Shown: positions 33,891 to 43,150, counted from the first letter of the stretch. The stretch: 64,000 nt of DNA from Vibrio penaeicida (GCF_030689305.1 NZ_JAUYVM010000012.1:1-64000); one strand, 5' to 3'. The notes: generated by a model from the letters alone, not told the origin. Numbers and translations: made by a program.

Positions 33891-33921
33891 TTGACCTCAA
33901 GTTAACTTCAAGTAGTAACAT
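33891..33921 (+). promoter_or_regulatory. MerR-type promoter for the DUF2938-like gene
   Basis: TTGACC (-35) and TAACAT (-10) are separated by exactly 19 bp. The spacer contains the dyad TCAAGTTAACTTCA, close to the SoxR/MerR-type operator. It faces the downstream membrane-protein gene. Confidence 0.75.
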
Positions 33922-33977
33922 TTAAACATCGAAAACCCGCCAAATTCAAGGCGTTGAAAATAAGATAAGGAGAGGTC

Positions 33978-34463
33978 GTGGTGGAAACAGCAGTAAATGC
34001 AGTAGTCTTGGGCATCGGTGCCACATTGTTCATGGATACCTGCGCGTGGGTACAAAATCGGTTTTTCGGCGTGACATCGCTGGATTATGCCTTAGTTGGT
34101 CGATGGCTATTGGCACTAAGGAAAGGGAAATATTTTCACAAACCCATATTCAAATCACCCAAAGTGCACGGAGAGATCGTCATAGGGTGGGGTGCGCATT
34201 ACCTGATAGGCATTGTGTTTGCCACTGCTTTGCTCCTTGCCTTTCCAGATTGGTTAAGATCGCCAAGCTTAGTTGTCGCACTATCTGTGGGTGTAATCAG
34301 TGTTCTCGCCCCATTTCTTATTCTGCAACCTGCCTTTGGGTTGGGTATTGCAGCAGCGAAAACACCTAATCCAAGCGTGGTAAGGGCAAAGAGTATGCTC
34401 GCACATATCACTTACGGGGTAGGATTGTATTTGAGTGGAATCTCAATAACCTTATGGCTATAA
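33978..34463 (+). CDS. DUF2938-like integral membrane protein
   Basis: A 161-residue membrane protein with four hydrophobic helices (about 5-28, 68-88, 94-118, 140-160). Recognisable family-like parts are VLGIGATLFMDTCAWVQNRFFG and GWGAHYLIGIVFA. Function is unknown. It is probably induced by the divergent MerR regulator. AGGAGAGG lies upstream of the start. Confidence 0.75.
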   Translation: MVETAVNAVVLGIGATLFMDTCAWVQNRFFGVTSLDYALVGRWLLALRKGKYFHKPIFKSPKVHGEIVIGWGAHYLIGIVFATALLLAFPDWLRSPSLVVALSVGVISVLAPFLILQPAFGLGIAAAKTPNPSVVRAKSMLAHITYGVGLYLSGISITLWL

Positions 34464-34628
34464 GGTAAATAATAGGGGTTATCATCATTTGATATAAGAG
34501 ATAAGAACTTTGCCTTGTCATTTTTAAACTTTAGTTGCATATTAATTGTTCAGTCTTCGGTGTTGCATAGGCTAGCAATACTAAGAAAAGAAGGTTTGAC
34601 AAAGAACTAAAAGAAAAAAGGAGAGGTT

Positions 34629-34895
34629 ATGAGTAACAACAGTTGGAATGATTTTGGGGTGCTGAAAAGCGTCTCAAAAGACGAAAAATTTGTTTGGGTA
34701 TCTAATGAGGAAGGGTGCCAACTGAAAATGAGTATCGTCAGTTATAAAGAAAGTGCAGAGCGAGTGTATTCGAAGGCTCAAGAACTGGTTGGAAAAAGTG
34801 TTCGGGTACGCTCTAGCCAAGATATTTCGGACTTACGCGATTTAGTATGGTTTAACAGCATTGATAACGGTTCTTATCTCTCGTCGACTCATTGA
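34629..34895 (+). CDS. Hypothetical 88-residue protein
   Basis: I do not recognise the family. It is a soluble protein with beta-rich character (WNDFGVLKSVSKDEKFVWVSNEEGCQLKMSIV) resembling a small OB-like or barrel fold; this is an impression only. AAGGAGAGG directly precedes the ATG and a perfect terminator follows, so expression is credible. Confidence 0.7.
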   Translation: MSNNSWNDFGVLKSVSKDEKFVWVSNEEGCQLKMSIVSYKESAERVYSKAQELVGKSVRVRSSQDISDLRDLVWFNSIDNGSYLSSTH

Positions 34896-34918
34896 GTTAT
34901 CTTCGCTCCCTTTTTATT

Positions 34919-34947
34919 AAACAACCGATCACTTGATCGGTTGTTTT
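34919..34947. terminator. Bidirectional terminator
   Basis: AAACAACCGATCA and TGATCGGTTGTTTT form a long perfect stem with a very short loop and T-runs on both strands. It serves the 88-aa gene and the converging S16-type protease operon. Confidence 0.85.
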
Positions 34948-34969
34948 CGTTTCAAACAGGCAGCAATTA

Positions 34970-37012
34970 CTAGTGGCTAAATGCGCTTAATGGCAGGGCG
35001 GTGAGCTTGTTGTCCAATGGGGATCGAACAAGGATCTCTAGAAACGTATTCTTGTATGCATCGACATCCCATTTAGGACCAAGTAAGAGCATGTTATTTA
35101 AATTCTCGCATGCAAACCAGAGATCAAAAGGTTCCTTTCCTTTGTTTATATTCAAAGAAACTTGTTTGCTAAAGCTTTGCCCTTCACCAAAAGATTGTAT
35201 CTTATCAAAAATGGGCGCGCCTCCAATCGAGACCACGATTCGGCATTCCCTTGTCCATTGCTTTCCCTTATGTTCCCCAGACTGAAAATTAAATGAAAAT
35301 AAATACTGGCCAGATGTAGGAAACTGGTAAAAACCGTAATAGTGCATACCACGGTCTCTATCCTTGAGGGTGGTAGCGATATTCTTGTCATTATAAATAT
35401 CAGCAAACGAAAACTGATTTCCAGATGAACGGACGTAAGAGCCGATCGCATTACCTTCAGGTGCGACAGGCGGTTTGGTCGAGTTGTGAGGCAACAAATA
35501 CAGATCCATCAGTAACCCAGCGCTATCATTTAGCTCATCGGCTTTACTAAGTTCAGCAACGGAAAGTTCATTCGCCAATTTAACCAGTTTGCTTTGCTCG
35601 TTGGTAAGCCTGCTTTTATCTGCGGCAGTCAATGCCGTGTAGCTATCTAAAAAACGGTCAACGGATTGATCATCGTCTCTTTCAAGGGTGTTTCCCCAAG
35701 ACGCGAACTGATGAATTCTTGTGTTACTTTTATCGCGCTCTGACAGTGTCTTTCTCGCTTTTAGCGCTTTATCGGGAAAGCGTTGTGAAAAACGAGTACG
35801 TTGCTCGTCTGAAAGCGCTGTCCAATGGGTAGAGACCCGCTCCCATTGCTGTGCGGAGTGGGGGAGATCAAGCACTGCGGATAAACTCTGAAATAAATAC
35901 TTTTCACTCACAGAAGAAAGTATCGTGAGCGTGTTGGCGTCGTACAGCCGTAACCTATCGCGATCAAGCGGCGAAATGTTAGAAAACAGCAGATGGACTG
36001 ACTGCAAGTGTTCAATGCTTTCGTCCCCTTCAGCTTTCAACAACGCTGTCTTTACCTTTTGGAGGAACTTGTCGCTTTCATTGGAAAGCTGAGTAATTTT
36101 TCGAACAAGTGATCTTTGCTCGGTATTTAACCGTTCCAAATCACTGAGTGAAAGAGAGCTGGATAGCCTCACAACTTCTTCCACGCGCCCCCACTGATGT
36201 GGGTATCGAATGAAGTCGTTTAATGCGTTGACCAATTCGGTTCTCATGAACTCAGAGCTATCGACGGGATTTTGTCGATATTCAGAGCCGCTCAACAAAT
36301 AGATACCTCCTCCTAGCCCCAAGAAAGCGGCTAAGGCAATAGGAACAGCACGTTTTGATACAGATAAACGGAAAGGCGCTTTTTCAGTTGTAGGGGCTTC
36401 ATTAATTGGAATGTTCAGCGCATTTAGGGCTTCAGATACTTTTGAAATGGCTAGGCACTGAATACCTGCGTTCTCAAGTTGGGATATAGGGACATCGTGT
36501 TCATTTGCCTTTGGGAAAATAAAAACATTCACGCCCACATCCTTGCCTATCGCAAGTAAGGTATCCACCTTTTCTTGAATGCCTTCTACCTTTGAAACTT
36601 GCCCCGCTTCGTTGAGCAGCTCGCCAGTCGCGGCGATGATATAGCGTTTTGATGCTTCGGTGGTTTTTCTTGCCAAATGATCCGCTATCACTAAGGCAAG
36701 CGCGTAACTCTTATCAAAAAAATCCGAGCTGCCCATAGAAATTTCAATACCTAACCGCTCGTTCGTAGATTCACAAAACCGCCCACAACTCAGGAAAGAA
36801 TCAATGGTAGCATTGCTGACATTAGTGTAAGAACTGTGTCTAATTTTGCTATTAATTTGATTGAGCCGATCGTTCGATTTATAAGCAACAATACCCACGT
36901 GGTTTAACACACAATGGTCTTCCGAAATGGTAGGGAAGAAGACCTCCGTCATGGGCAAGTCTGCGTGTGGGCTTGGGTTTTTGGGTGCAACACTATACTT
37001 TCTGGTATTCAA
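34970..37012 (-). CDS. Membrane protein with Lon-type (S16) protease domain
   Basis: A 680-residue protein. Residues about 30-200 look like the Lon proteolytic domain: a serine in DKSYALALVIADHLA (Ser102), then YIIAATGELLNEAGQVSKVEGIQEKV with the Lys of the dyad at 148, and VNVFIFPKANEHDV. The serine-to-ATGE spacing is within two residues of Lon. It has no AAA+ ATPase. One transmembrane helix follows (about 223-241), then a helical region (about 255-515) and a beta-rich C-terminal domain (about 525-675), possibly PA14-like. It is last in an operon with a 181-aa protein and a sigma-like protein. A role in regulated proteolysis of a partner is inference. Confidence 0.72.
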   Translation of the reverse strand: MNTRKYSVAPKNPSPHADLPMTEVFFPTISEDHCVLNHVGIVAYKSNDRLNQINSKIRHSSYTNVSNATIDSFLSCGRFCESTNERLGIEISMGSSDFFDKSYALALVIADHLARKTTEASKRYIIAATGELLNEAGQVSKVEGIQEKVDTLLAIGKDVGVNVFIFPKANEHDVPISQLENAGIQCLAISKVSEALNALNIPINEAPTTEKAPFRLSVSKRAVPIALAAFLGLGGGIYLLSGSEYRQNPVDSSEFMRTELVNALNDFIRYPHQWGRVEEVVRLSSSLSLSDLERLNTEQRSLVRKITQLSNESDKFLQKVKTALLKAEGDESIEHLQSVHLLFSNISPLDRDRLRLYDANTLTILSSVSEKYLFQSLSAVLDLPHSAQQWERVSTHWTALSDEQRTRFSQRFPDKALKARKTLSERDKSNTRIHQFASWGNTLERDDDQSVDRFLDSYTALTAADKSRLTNEQSKLVKLANELSVAELSKADELNDSAGLLMDLYLLPHNSTKPPVAPEGNAIGSYVRSSGNQFSFADIYNDKNIATTLKDRDRGMHYYGFYQFPTSGQYLFSFNFQSGEHKGKQWTRECRIVVSIGGAPIFDKIQSFGEGQSFSKQVSLNINKGKEPFDLWFACENLNNMLLLGPKWDVDAYKNTFLEILVRSPLDNKLTALPLSAFSH

Positions 37013-37049
37013 TGCATTCTTCCTATGAATGTTGAGAATCTGGGTAACT

Positions 37050-37595
37050 TTAATAGTGAATGAGCCGAATAGTACGTTTCAGCGTTTCTTGTACGTTGAC
37101 ATCACCAGCATCTTCGCTAAGCCATTCACCAAATACTTGATTGCGAGAATCGGGAATGCCTTTCACCCAGATATTGCCCAATGAATCTTTCACTGCCACC
37201 TCGGTGGAATGAAATAAGCTGTGTTTTACATCGGGGGACACCGTTAACACCACATCCCACCCTAAGCTGTGTTGATGAAAGGCAATGCTAAAATGACCAA
37301 AATCCCGTTTGTACGAAGTTTGTTTGGTGGAAGATGCCGCAAGTTGATGCTGCAAAGCGCCCCAGTTTCCTTGCTGCCAAAGCAAATCGACCTGCTTAGA
37401 CAAATCTTGCTTAATGTGCAAATACATGGTGCGAACGGCCGGGGAAAGCCAAATAACCTCTTTTTCCTCTTCAGTAAGAATCGGACCAAGTTCCAACGCT
37501 TCCTTTAAGCGAGAATAGGAAACGTAGTGTTTCAAATCCTCTTTTTGTGAGTTAATCACGCTAGCCAATAATTTCTTTGTATCGCCTTTGTTCAT
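37050..37595 (-). CDS. Hypothetical 181-residue protein between sigma-like and protease genes
   Basis: I do not recognise the family. The N-terminal 85 residues are helical (YSRLKEALELGPILTEEEKEVIWLSPAVRTMYLHIKQDL). The C-terminal 95 form a predicted beta-domain ending VKDSLGNIWVKGIPDSRNQVFGEWLSEDAGD, a pattern like small Ig-like regulatory domains. No membrane helix is seen. It overlaps the upstream gene by one base and is 37 bp from the protease gene. By position it could be an anti-sigma-type partner and a protease substrate; this is untested inference. Confidence 0.65.
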   Translation of the reverse strand: MNKGDTKKLLASVINSQKEDLKHYVSYSRLKEALELGPILTEEEKEVIWLSPAVRTMYLHIKQDLSKQVDLLWQQGNWGALQHQLAASSTKQTSYKRDFGHFSIAFHQHSLGWDVVLTVSPDVKHSLFHSTEVAVKDSLGNIWVKGIPDSRNQVFGEWLSEDAGDVNVQETLKRTIRLIHY

Positions 37596-38593
37596 TACTG
37601 GCTCCCATTTTTTGAAATACTAGTTAACGAAGACAGCTTCATGCACTGCCTCAAAGCATCAATGCCTTTCATCAACATGCGCGTTGCTTTTTTGTGAGAG
37701 CATTTTAGCGCGTTCGCGATTTTGGTACTCACGCCCCAATGGGATTCCGACTCAAAATGACCAATTTGAATGGCCTGAAATTGTTCTACACTCTCAGTCT
37801 CAAGTTTTTTCATACAACCTTCTAACCGCAGGCTTTGTTCCTCCACCGCCTCAAGGTAATCCACTTGCTCAAAGCTCACCGAATGAGGGCTATCAAACAG
37901 GGTGGTTTCTTGTTTGGTTGAATGAAACGAAGAAACAACATGTTGATCAGTTTCATCCAGCTCTGTGTAAAGAGACTCCTCCCCCATGTACAGAAAACAA
38001 ATCGCCTCTCGAATATCATCATGTTTCGCATGTTGTTGGCTATCATGCTGTTTTTTAGCAACCCGAGATATAAATTCGTCACTCAGTATATCAACGTCCG
38101 CTTGAAGCTCTTGCCTAGCGGCACGAATACTTTTGTATAGCGAGCTCCAGCGCTTGATCATCAAAATACATTTTGGGTGAACGCCATCCGCGTACAAAAA
38201 ATGTTCCCGCCCTTTACCTGCAATAGTTTTACAATGGTTTACAAAGTGAGAGCGCAATAAACGCGCATCCGGTTCGCTCAAAGCTTTGTTCATCACCTTA
38301 ACGAAATCAATTTTAGAGTGGCAATGAAGCGTCCAACAATCGGCAGCGAGTTCAGAAAGGTTGGAGTTCGGATCTTGTTTACTTTGAACCTCTACCGCGA
38401 CAAAGTGTTCAAATGCTTGATCAAATTCCAAAAGCCAGTGATTCAGTATTGCCGTTAACTCGGCATCTTCAGGCAAACCCGCCATTCGCATGTCTTCAAC
38501 CAACAAAGAGGGTTTGCAATCCCAAAGTAGCCTTTGGTAAAGACTGCACAAGTGTTTCCATTCTCTTACAAAATTGGTGTACTTTTTATCCAT
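37595..38593 (-). CDS. Sigma-region-4-like DNA-binding protein
   Basis: A 332-residue protein. The C-terminal 45 residues (STKIANALKCSHKKATRMLMKGIDALRQCM) have the helix-turn-helix pattern of sigma-70 region 4. Earlier parts are helical and charged, and I cannot align them confidently with sigma region 2. It is the first gene of the three-gene minus-strand operon. If it is an extracytoplasmic-type sigma factor it is unusually long; a non-sigma regulator with the same motif is equally possible. The promoter lies in the 350-bp divergent region. Confidence 0.6.
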   Translation of the reverse strand: MDKKYTNFVREWKHLCSLYQRLLWDCKPSLLVEDMRMAGLPEDAELTAILNHWLLEFDQAFEHFVAVEVQSKQDPNSNLSELAADCWTLHCHSKIDFVKVMNKALSEPDARLLRSHFVNHCKTIAGKGREHFLYADGVHPKCILMIKRWSSLYKSIRAARQELQADVDILSDEFISRVAKKQHDSQQHAKHDDIREAICFLYMGEESLYTELDETDQHVVSSFHSTKQETTLFDSPHSVSFEQVDYLEAVEEQSLRLEGCMKKLETESVEQFQAIQIGHFESESHWGVSTKIANALKCSHKKATRMLMKGIDALRQCMKLSSLTSISKNGSQ

Positions 38594-38941
38594 TTATAAA
38601 CCTAGGCTCCAGACGTTTGATTTTTTAGAGAGCACTTAACCGGTGTTTTTCAAGGTAACCTTCGCAGTTGAACAAATAGGTTAACAATTTGAATCATACA
38701 GATAAGCCATTAAGTGCTTAGATGTGACCGCCTTATAACTTTATAAAGCGAAAATCCCTTAAGCACACGACACGCTCATTCTTGAAGGTGCTCATCTCTT
38801 CCGTTTGGCGGAAATCAGAAAACTTTTCAAAAAAACAAAAAAAAATTTTGAAAAAAAGAAAAATTGTTCAAATTCCCGACAAACAAAAATATTGAAAGGC
38901 GATAAAGCCTCAAAATAAAATCAACTGAAGAGAGATATATA
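38594..38941. promoter_or_regulatory. Divergent intergenic region with strong A-tracts
   Basis: A 348-bp gap between the sigma-like operon and the GlyGly-CTERM gene. The segment 38820-38895 is a run of phased A-tracts (AAAAAAAC, AAAAAAAAATTTTG, AAAAAAAG) expected to be strongly bent. No RNA gene was seen. Likely promoters for both directions. Confidence 0.45.
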
Positions 38942-40057
38942 ATGAATAAGGGACTTTCAGCAGCAACATTGCTTCTTTCAACGGTCACAGCGTCGGCATG
39001 GTCTAACACTGTTATGGAAACCGATTTACGGCTGTTGCCAGATGGGTCGCGAGTCGAAGTGGAAACACAAATCATTCTATTCGGGAATGATGAAGCGTAC
39101 TTCCGTCACTACGACCACGAAGACAACTTATTGCAAGAGCACAAACTCGATATTCACTACGATTACGACTGGCTTCAAGTGGCACCAAACCGAGATTTCT
39201 GGGTGCTTTCTAAAGGCGAGCTGGGCAGTTGGGATTCCGCAACCAAAACATTCCGTAAAACATCACTGCCATTTAATACTTCAGAGGGCATTGTTCGAAC
39301 CGACAGCAAATTGGTGCTGTTTGACCAAGGAAACAAGCGATTAAACGTTTACGATAGCAAACTGAACATTAGCGATTTTATCGAAGCAGACAGTTGCAGC
39401 GTTAACCAAGGGTATTTTACGTGCTCCACAGACGGCACAGTCAGTTACATCGATGCTCAAACATGGGTTTCGCATGCTACCAAAGACCCACTACCTACAA
39501 GAAACCTAGAATATCGCTACCGGATAGACCACAACGACAATTTCATTGTTACCGATAACAACGGAAATGAGCTGTTTAACCGTGCCGTTATGCCAGCCTT
39601 TGGCGTGTTTTTTCAGGCTATCAATGAAAATATCATCGTATTACACGATAACTGGGAGCGAGAAACCTACTTTGTAGACTGGCAAGGCAACATCGTAGAG
39701 CGGTTCGACTCTATACGCCCAACCAGCAAAGGGTTACACCCCAAGGGGAGCTACTACTACTCCGAGGTCAATTCCCTGTACAAAAGGTCAGATGCTCGAA
39801 TCCAAACAGGCCGATACGACGATCTCGATTACCTCAATACCAACAACCCAGAAATCATCAACAGCTATCACATCGAATTTACGCCGATTGATAGCACCAA
39901 CAATGAAAACCCCGATACACCTGATGGTGAAACCGACAACACCACTAACGTTGGTGGATCGGCAGGCTCATCTGGTGGTAGCGCAGGGATCCTTGGGCTG
40001 ATGGTGTTGAGCTTCTTTGCTGTAAATAGAAAGAACAAAAAGGCAGGTCAACAATGA
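38942..40057 (+). CDS. Exported surface protein with GlyGly-CTERM sorting signal
   Basis: A 371-residue protein. A signal peptide (MNKGLSAATLLLSTVTASAWS) is followed by a beta-rich body with repeated short W/D motifs (DYDWLQVAPNRDFWVLSKGELGSWDS), suggesting a propeller-like fold, and a linker (NENPDTPDGETDNTTN). The end has the tripartite GlyGly-CTERM signal: GGSAGSSGGSAG, a hydrophobic helix ILGLMVLSFFAV and the basic tail NRKNKK. Such proteins are processed by rhombosortase and delivered by type II secretion in vibrios. It overlaps the next gene by 4 bp (ATGA). Function unknown. Confidence 0.8.
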   Translation: MNKGLSAATLLLSTVTASAWSNTVMETDLRLLPDGSRVEVETQIILFGNDEAYFRHYDHEDNLLQEHKLDIHYDYDWLQVAPNRDFWVLSKGELGSWDSATKTFRKTSLPFNTSEGIVRTDSKLVLFDQGNKRLNVYDSKLNISDFIEADSCSVNQGYFTCSTDGTVSYIDAQTWVSHATKDPLPTRNLEYRYRIDHNDNFIVTDNNGNELFNRAVMPAFGVFFQAINENIIVLHDNWERETYFVDWQGNIVERFDSIRPTSKGLHPKGSYYYSEVNSLYKRSDARIQTGRYDDLDYLNTNNPEIINSYHIEFTPIDSTNNENPDTPDGETDNTTNVGGSAGSSGGSAGILGLMVLSFFAVNRKNKKAGQQ

Positions 40058-40563
40058 AAAATTGGATTTTCTTTTGTGTTGCAGGGCTATTTGCCCTGCA
40101 TACATCGATGGGACACGCGAATGTGCTTAGTAGCGACGTACTCAAGTGGCAGATGCAAAGTAAAGAGCACGGCAGCATAACCAGTTTTTTAGGCAATGGC
40201 AGCCGCGCTATGTATGAGGTGACAAAGCTGGATTACCCTAGGCTCATGTTCATACTCAGTTACTCCGATTGCCCATTAACACCTGAAGGGCAACTGTTTG
40301 ATGAAGAAGACCCACTCACCATTAACCAAACAGAAATCACAATACAGATCGCTTGTATCAATGGTTCCACACTCGCACTTGTCCCAGCCAACAAATTGGA
40401 AATGGAAAAAGCAACAAAAGCGTTTTTGCTAGCAAAAACCAGTTACTTATATTGGCGAAGTAATCAAGCCATTACCGCTTTTCATGGAACACAATTTAAT
40501 TACATAAAAAGCATGGTAGATCTAGAGCACGCTCAGCAAGCGTTTAAGCGAAAGTATCAATAA
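40054..40563 (+). CDS. Hypothetical exported protein (169 residues)
   Basis: I do not recognise the family. A signal peptide (MKNWIFFCVAGLFALHTSMGHA) is followed by a soluble domain with two cysteines (SDCPLTPEGQLFD, IACINGS) that could form a disulfide. It starts within the stop of the GlyGly-CTERM gene, so the two are co-translated and may act together. A GC-rich hairpin follows. Confidence 0.68.
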   Translation: MKNWIFFCVAGLFALHTSMGHANVLSSDVLKWQMQSKEHGSITSFLGNGSRAMYEVTKLDYPRLMFILSYSDCPLTPEGQLFDEEDPLTINQTEITIQIACINGSTLALVPANKLEMEKATKAFLLAKTSYLYWRSNQAITAFHGTQFNYIKSMVDLEHAQQAFKRKYQ

Positions 40564-40567
40564 ATCC

Positions 40568-40587
40568 GCATGGGCGAAAGCCCATGC
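40568..40587 (+). terminator. Hairpin after the exported-protein pair
   Basis: GCATGGGC and GCCCATGC pair perfectly around GAAA. There is no T-run behind it, so it may be a weak terminator or an mRNA-end structure. Confidence 0.45.
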
Positions 40588-40687
40588 ATTGTGTCGCAAT
40601 GCCATGAAAAATAGCGCAGTCTCACTGTTTAAGTGTTCAAAAAAATAGATACTGTTGGTATATAAACACGATAACTCAGGCACCAAT

Positions 40688-43150
40688 ATGAACGCGCAGT
40701 GGCAAGGCTCCCAATCTCGAAAAGATACTCAACCTCGAAAAGACATCCAACGGCTAAAAGAAATCAGCCAACTGAATGATAAAATCGTAGATACAACCAC
40801 ACTCTTCAAAAATACCTTGGCAGCTATAACCCCAAACAACGATGACACATTGGCGCTCCCCCTACTCAAGGCCATGCAACATCGGCTTAAGCTGGCTGAT
40901 CTACACATCGCCGTGATGAACACCACCGACGAAGCGCTAGCCAGCGCCTGTGCTTATTTAGAACTCGCAGGTGAACACCAAAAATATGATGAGGAGAAAT
41001 ACGAAGCGAAGGAAAATAACCAGCCAATAAAGAAGTTTGAAGATTACACTTTTCCAGATGAGTTCGCGTCAGAACTTTTGAAAAAACTGAAAAAATACAA
41101 AACAGAACCGAAAGAACACGAAACAGAACGGGAAATACAAAAAACGGAACTGAAGTGGGTGGGTAGCCCTTATTTACTTTTACTGGGTGAAAACCAAACG
41201 CTCGACGAAACCTTCGATTATGAAAAGCTCAATAAAATTGTGTATTCAGGTATTGAGCACATTGCCACATTGAGCGCAGAAAAGCAGGCGGAACTCACTA
41301 AACTCGGCTTTCACATCACCCCTTATTCGGAAAACGGCGTTTACCAATTAATTGTTGAACTCAGCCAACCCAAAAAAACGTTGTGGCTCTACTTTTTAGA
41401 ATGGTGGCTCGATCAAGTCGTGGTGTTGGGCAAACCCATTACCTACTACAACAATACCTTCTTTATGCCGCTGGATAAGCCCACCAGCGCAGAGGGAGAG
41501 GCGAAATTCCCAATAGTTACCCCACAATACCACTACGAACTAAAAGAACATTTCCATCCACAAGAATTTAGGGATCTACCAAAAGACGCTTCCCAAAAAG
41601 AGAAAGACAGACAAAAAATTGAAAAAGAACGACAAGATCAATACATCGCGGAACAAGAAGCGTGGATGTATTTTCTACCCCACCAGAGAAGCTACCTGTT
41701 TAATGAAAAAGTTGAGGACTCAAGCAAGGGCAGGGGTACAGATAAAAACAAAATTAAACCGATTCAGGAGTACCGCTTAATTGGCGAACACAAAAAAGAC
41801 CTACTGAACGCCGCACGCACAGAAACACTGCTGTGGGAGCTAAAGGTAAGAGACAACCTAACCGTAAAAATGCCCATTAAACAGGTTTACCTTTACCGTT
41901 ATTTTAACGGATTGATGTACCTCGCCATTCACGTTGAACACCAATTTAAGTGTGAAACCAGCTGGGTTGAAGGCTTGCTCTCGGGCAGTCATACATTAAG
42001 GGAAAACTTAGCCACCTACCAGTATGAAAACTGTTTAAAGTTTACAAAAAACGCACGGGTGTTGTACCCCGCCTTTGTAGATGCAGAAAAAGAAGGCAAA
42101 CATTTCGCAAAAGCCCTTACCCAAAATGGAAAAACGTTAGCAGAAGACAAGCAAGAGGATTTAACGTTTATTGTAGGATCGCAAAAACGTTTCCAAGCCA
42201 GCGAAATGCTATCGCGCCCCGTGCGCCACTTACTTTGTGAGTTTCTTTCCTCTAGCGGACATTTGAATGAAAAAAACAAAGAAGGCGAGATAGAAAGAAC
42301 GCATTGTGCGAATATCCTCGACAGCTACATAAAAACTCTGCCAGACGACCGAATGTTTACCTCCGCGGTATACAGCTACGCGGGAAACTTTCCTCAGAGT
42401 GAGGAGCAAATTCAAAGGTTCCATAGCTATGCTCACTACGTGGATGACTCCTCTATGACGTGGGGGTGCTTTAGTGAATTCGCCTACAATCCAGAATTTG
42501 TAAAAACGCACCTGAAAGCCAACAGCTACACGCGGTGGAATGGGGCTGGGCTGTTAATGAGTTTTAACGACTACAACCACACATACATAGGGCAGCAAGG
42601 GTTCTTTTCAACAAATATCGCTCCAATACACGTGCCTTATATTTACAACCGAATGCTCCTTTCCACCTTGTTTTACAGGCTGTCTTTTGAACACTATAAC
42701 CGTGAAATAACGTTACAAACCAATGCTCTAATAAATAAAAAATTGCTTGAACGGTTCTTGAAGCATCCATTAAAAGTGCCATTTGGGTTTATCAAGAGAC
42801 TCATCAAGTTAGCTTGGTTCTTTATTAGGAGAGATTCAGATGGTGTGTATAAGCACATAAAAAAACGACCATTTTCTTCTTTGAAAGAAGAGTTTATTCA
42901 GTTTGTCAATCAATATTGGTTTGTTGAGTTAACTCAGCAAATCCAAGGCAAAGAGATGTTTCAGCTAATGCTTAAGCCACTGGAAAGCGAACGCCAGTTT
43001 GAGCAAATCAAGTCCGAACTGGATGCTGCCAATGATTACGCTGATGGTAAAAGGAACCGAATACTCGCAGTAGTCGCCATTCTAATTTCATTTGCATCGA
43101 TTGGCTGGTTATTCGAAGCGATTGGAAAATGGGTAGAAGCAATATTTTAA
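40688..43150 (+). CDS. Large unknown protein with C-terminal membrane helix, next to the CRISPR array
   Basis: About 820 residues. ATG at 40688 is chosen because CAGG lies 8 bases upstream; a TTG at 40655 would add eleven residues. The body is hydrophilic, rich in Lys/Glu and aromatic residues, with no domain I recognise. The last 130 residues resemble CorA-type channel ends in layout: a helical stretch (FVNQYWFVELTQQIQGKEMF, then ESERQFEQIKSELDAANDY) leading to a transmembrane helix (ILAVVAILISFASIGWLF). CorA-like membrane effectors occur with some type III CRISPR systems, so a link is possible, but there is no CARF domain and no GMN motif was found. Confidence 0.7.
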   Translation: MNAQWQGSQSRKDTQPRKDIQRLKEISQLNDKIVDTTTLFKNTLAAITPNNDDTLALPLLKAMQHRLKLADLHIAVMNTTDEALASACAYLELAGEHQKYDEEKYEAKENNQPIKKFEDYTFPDEFASELLKKLKKYKTEPKEHETEREIQKTELKWVGSPYLLLLGENQTLDETFDYEKLNKIVYSGIEHIATLSAEKQAELTKLGFHITPYSENGVYQLIVELSQPKKTLWLYFLEWWLDQVVVLGKPITYYNNTFFMPLDKPTSAEGEAKFPIVTPQYHYELKEHFHPQEFRDLPKDASQKEKDRQKIEKERQDQYIAEQEAWMYFLPHQRSYLFNEKVEDSSKGRGTDKNKIKPIQEYRLIGEHKKDLLNAARTETLLWELKVRDNLTVKMPIKQVYLYRYFNGLMYLAIHVEHQFKCETSWVEGLLSGSHTLRENLATYQYENCLKFTKNARVLYPAFVDAEKEGKHFAKALTQNGKTLAEDKQEDLTFIVGSQKRFQASEMLSRPVRHLLCEFLSSSGHLNEKNKEGEIERTHCANILDSYIKTLPDDRMFTSAVYSYAGNFPQSEEQIQRFHSYAHYVDDSSMTWGCFSEFAYNPEFVKTHLKANSYTRWNGAGLLMSFNDYNHTYIGQQGFFSTNIAPIHVPYIYNRMLLSTLFYRLSFEHYNREITLQTNALINKKLLERFLKHPLKVPFGFIKRLIKLAWFFIRRDSDGVYKHIKKRPFSSLKEEFIQFVNQYWFVELTQQIQGKEMFQLMLKPLESERQFEQIKSELDAANDYADGKRNRILAVVAILISFASIGWLFEAIGKWVEAIF

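Noticed and set aside
34970..37012. Calling the S16 protein CalpL
   Set aside because: No SAVED domain is recognisable and the C-terminal half differs; only the operon logic is similar, so no gene symbol was given.
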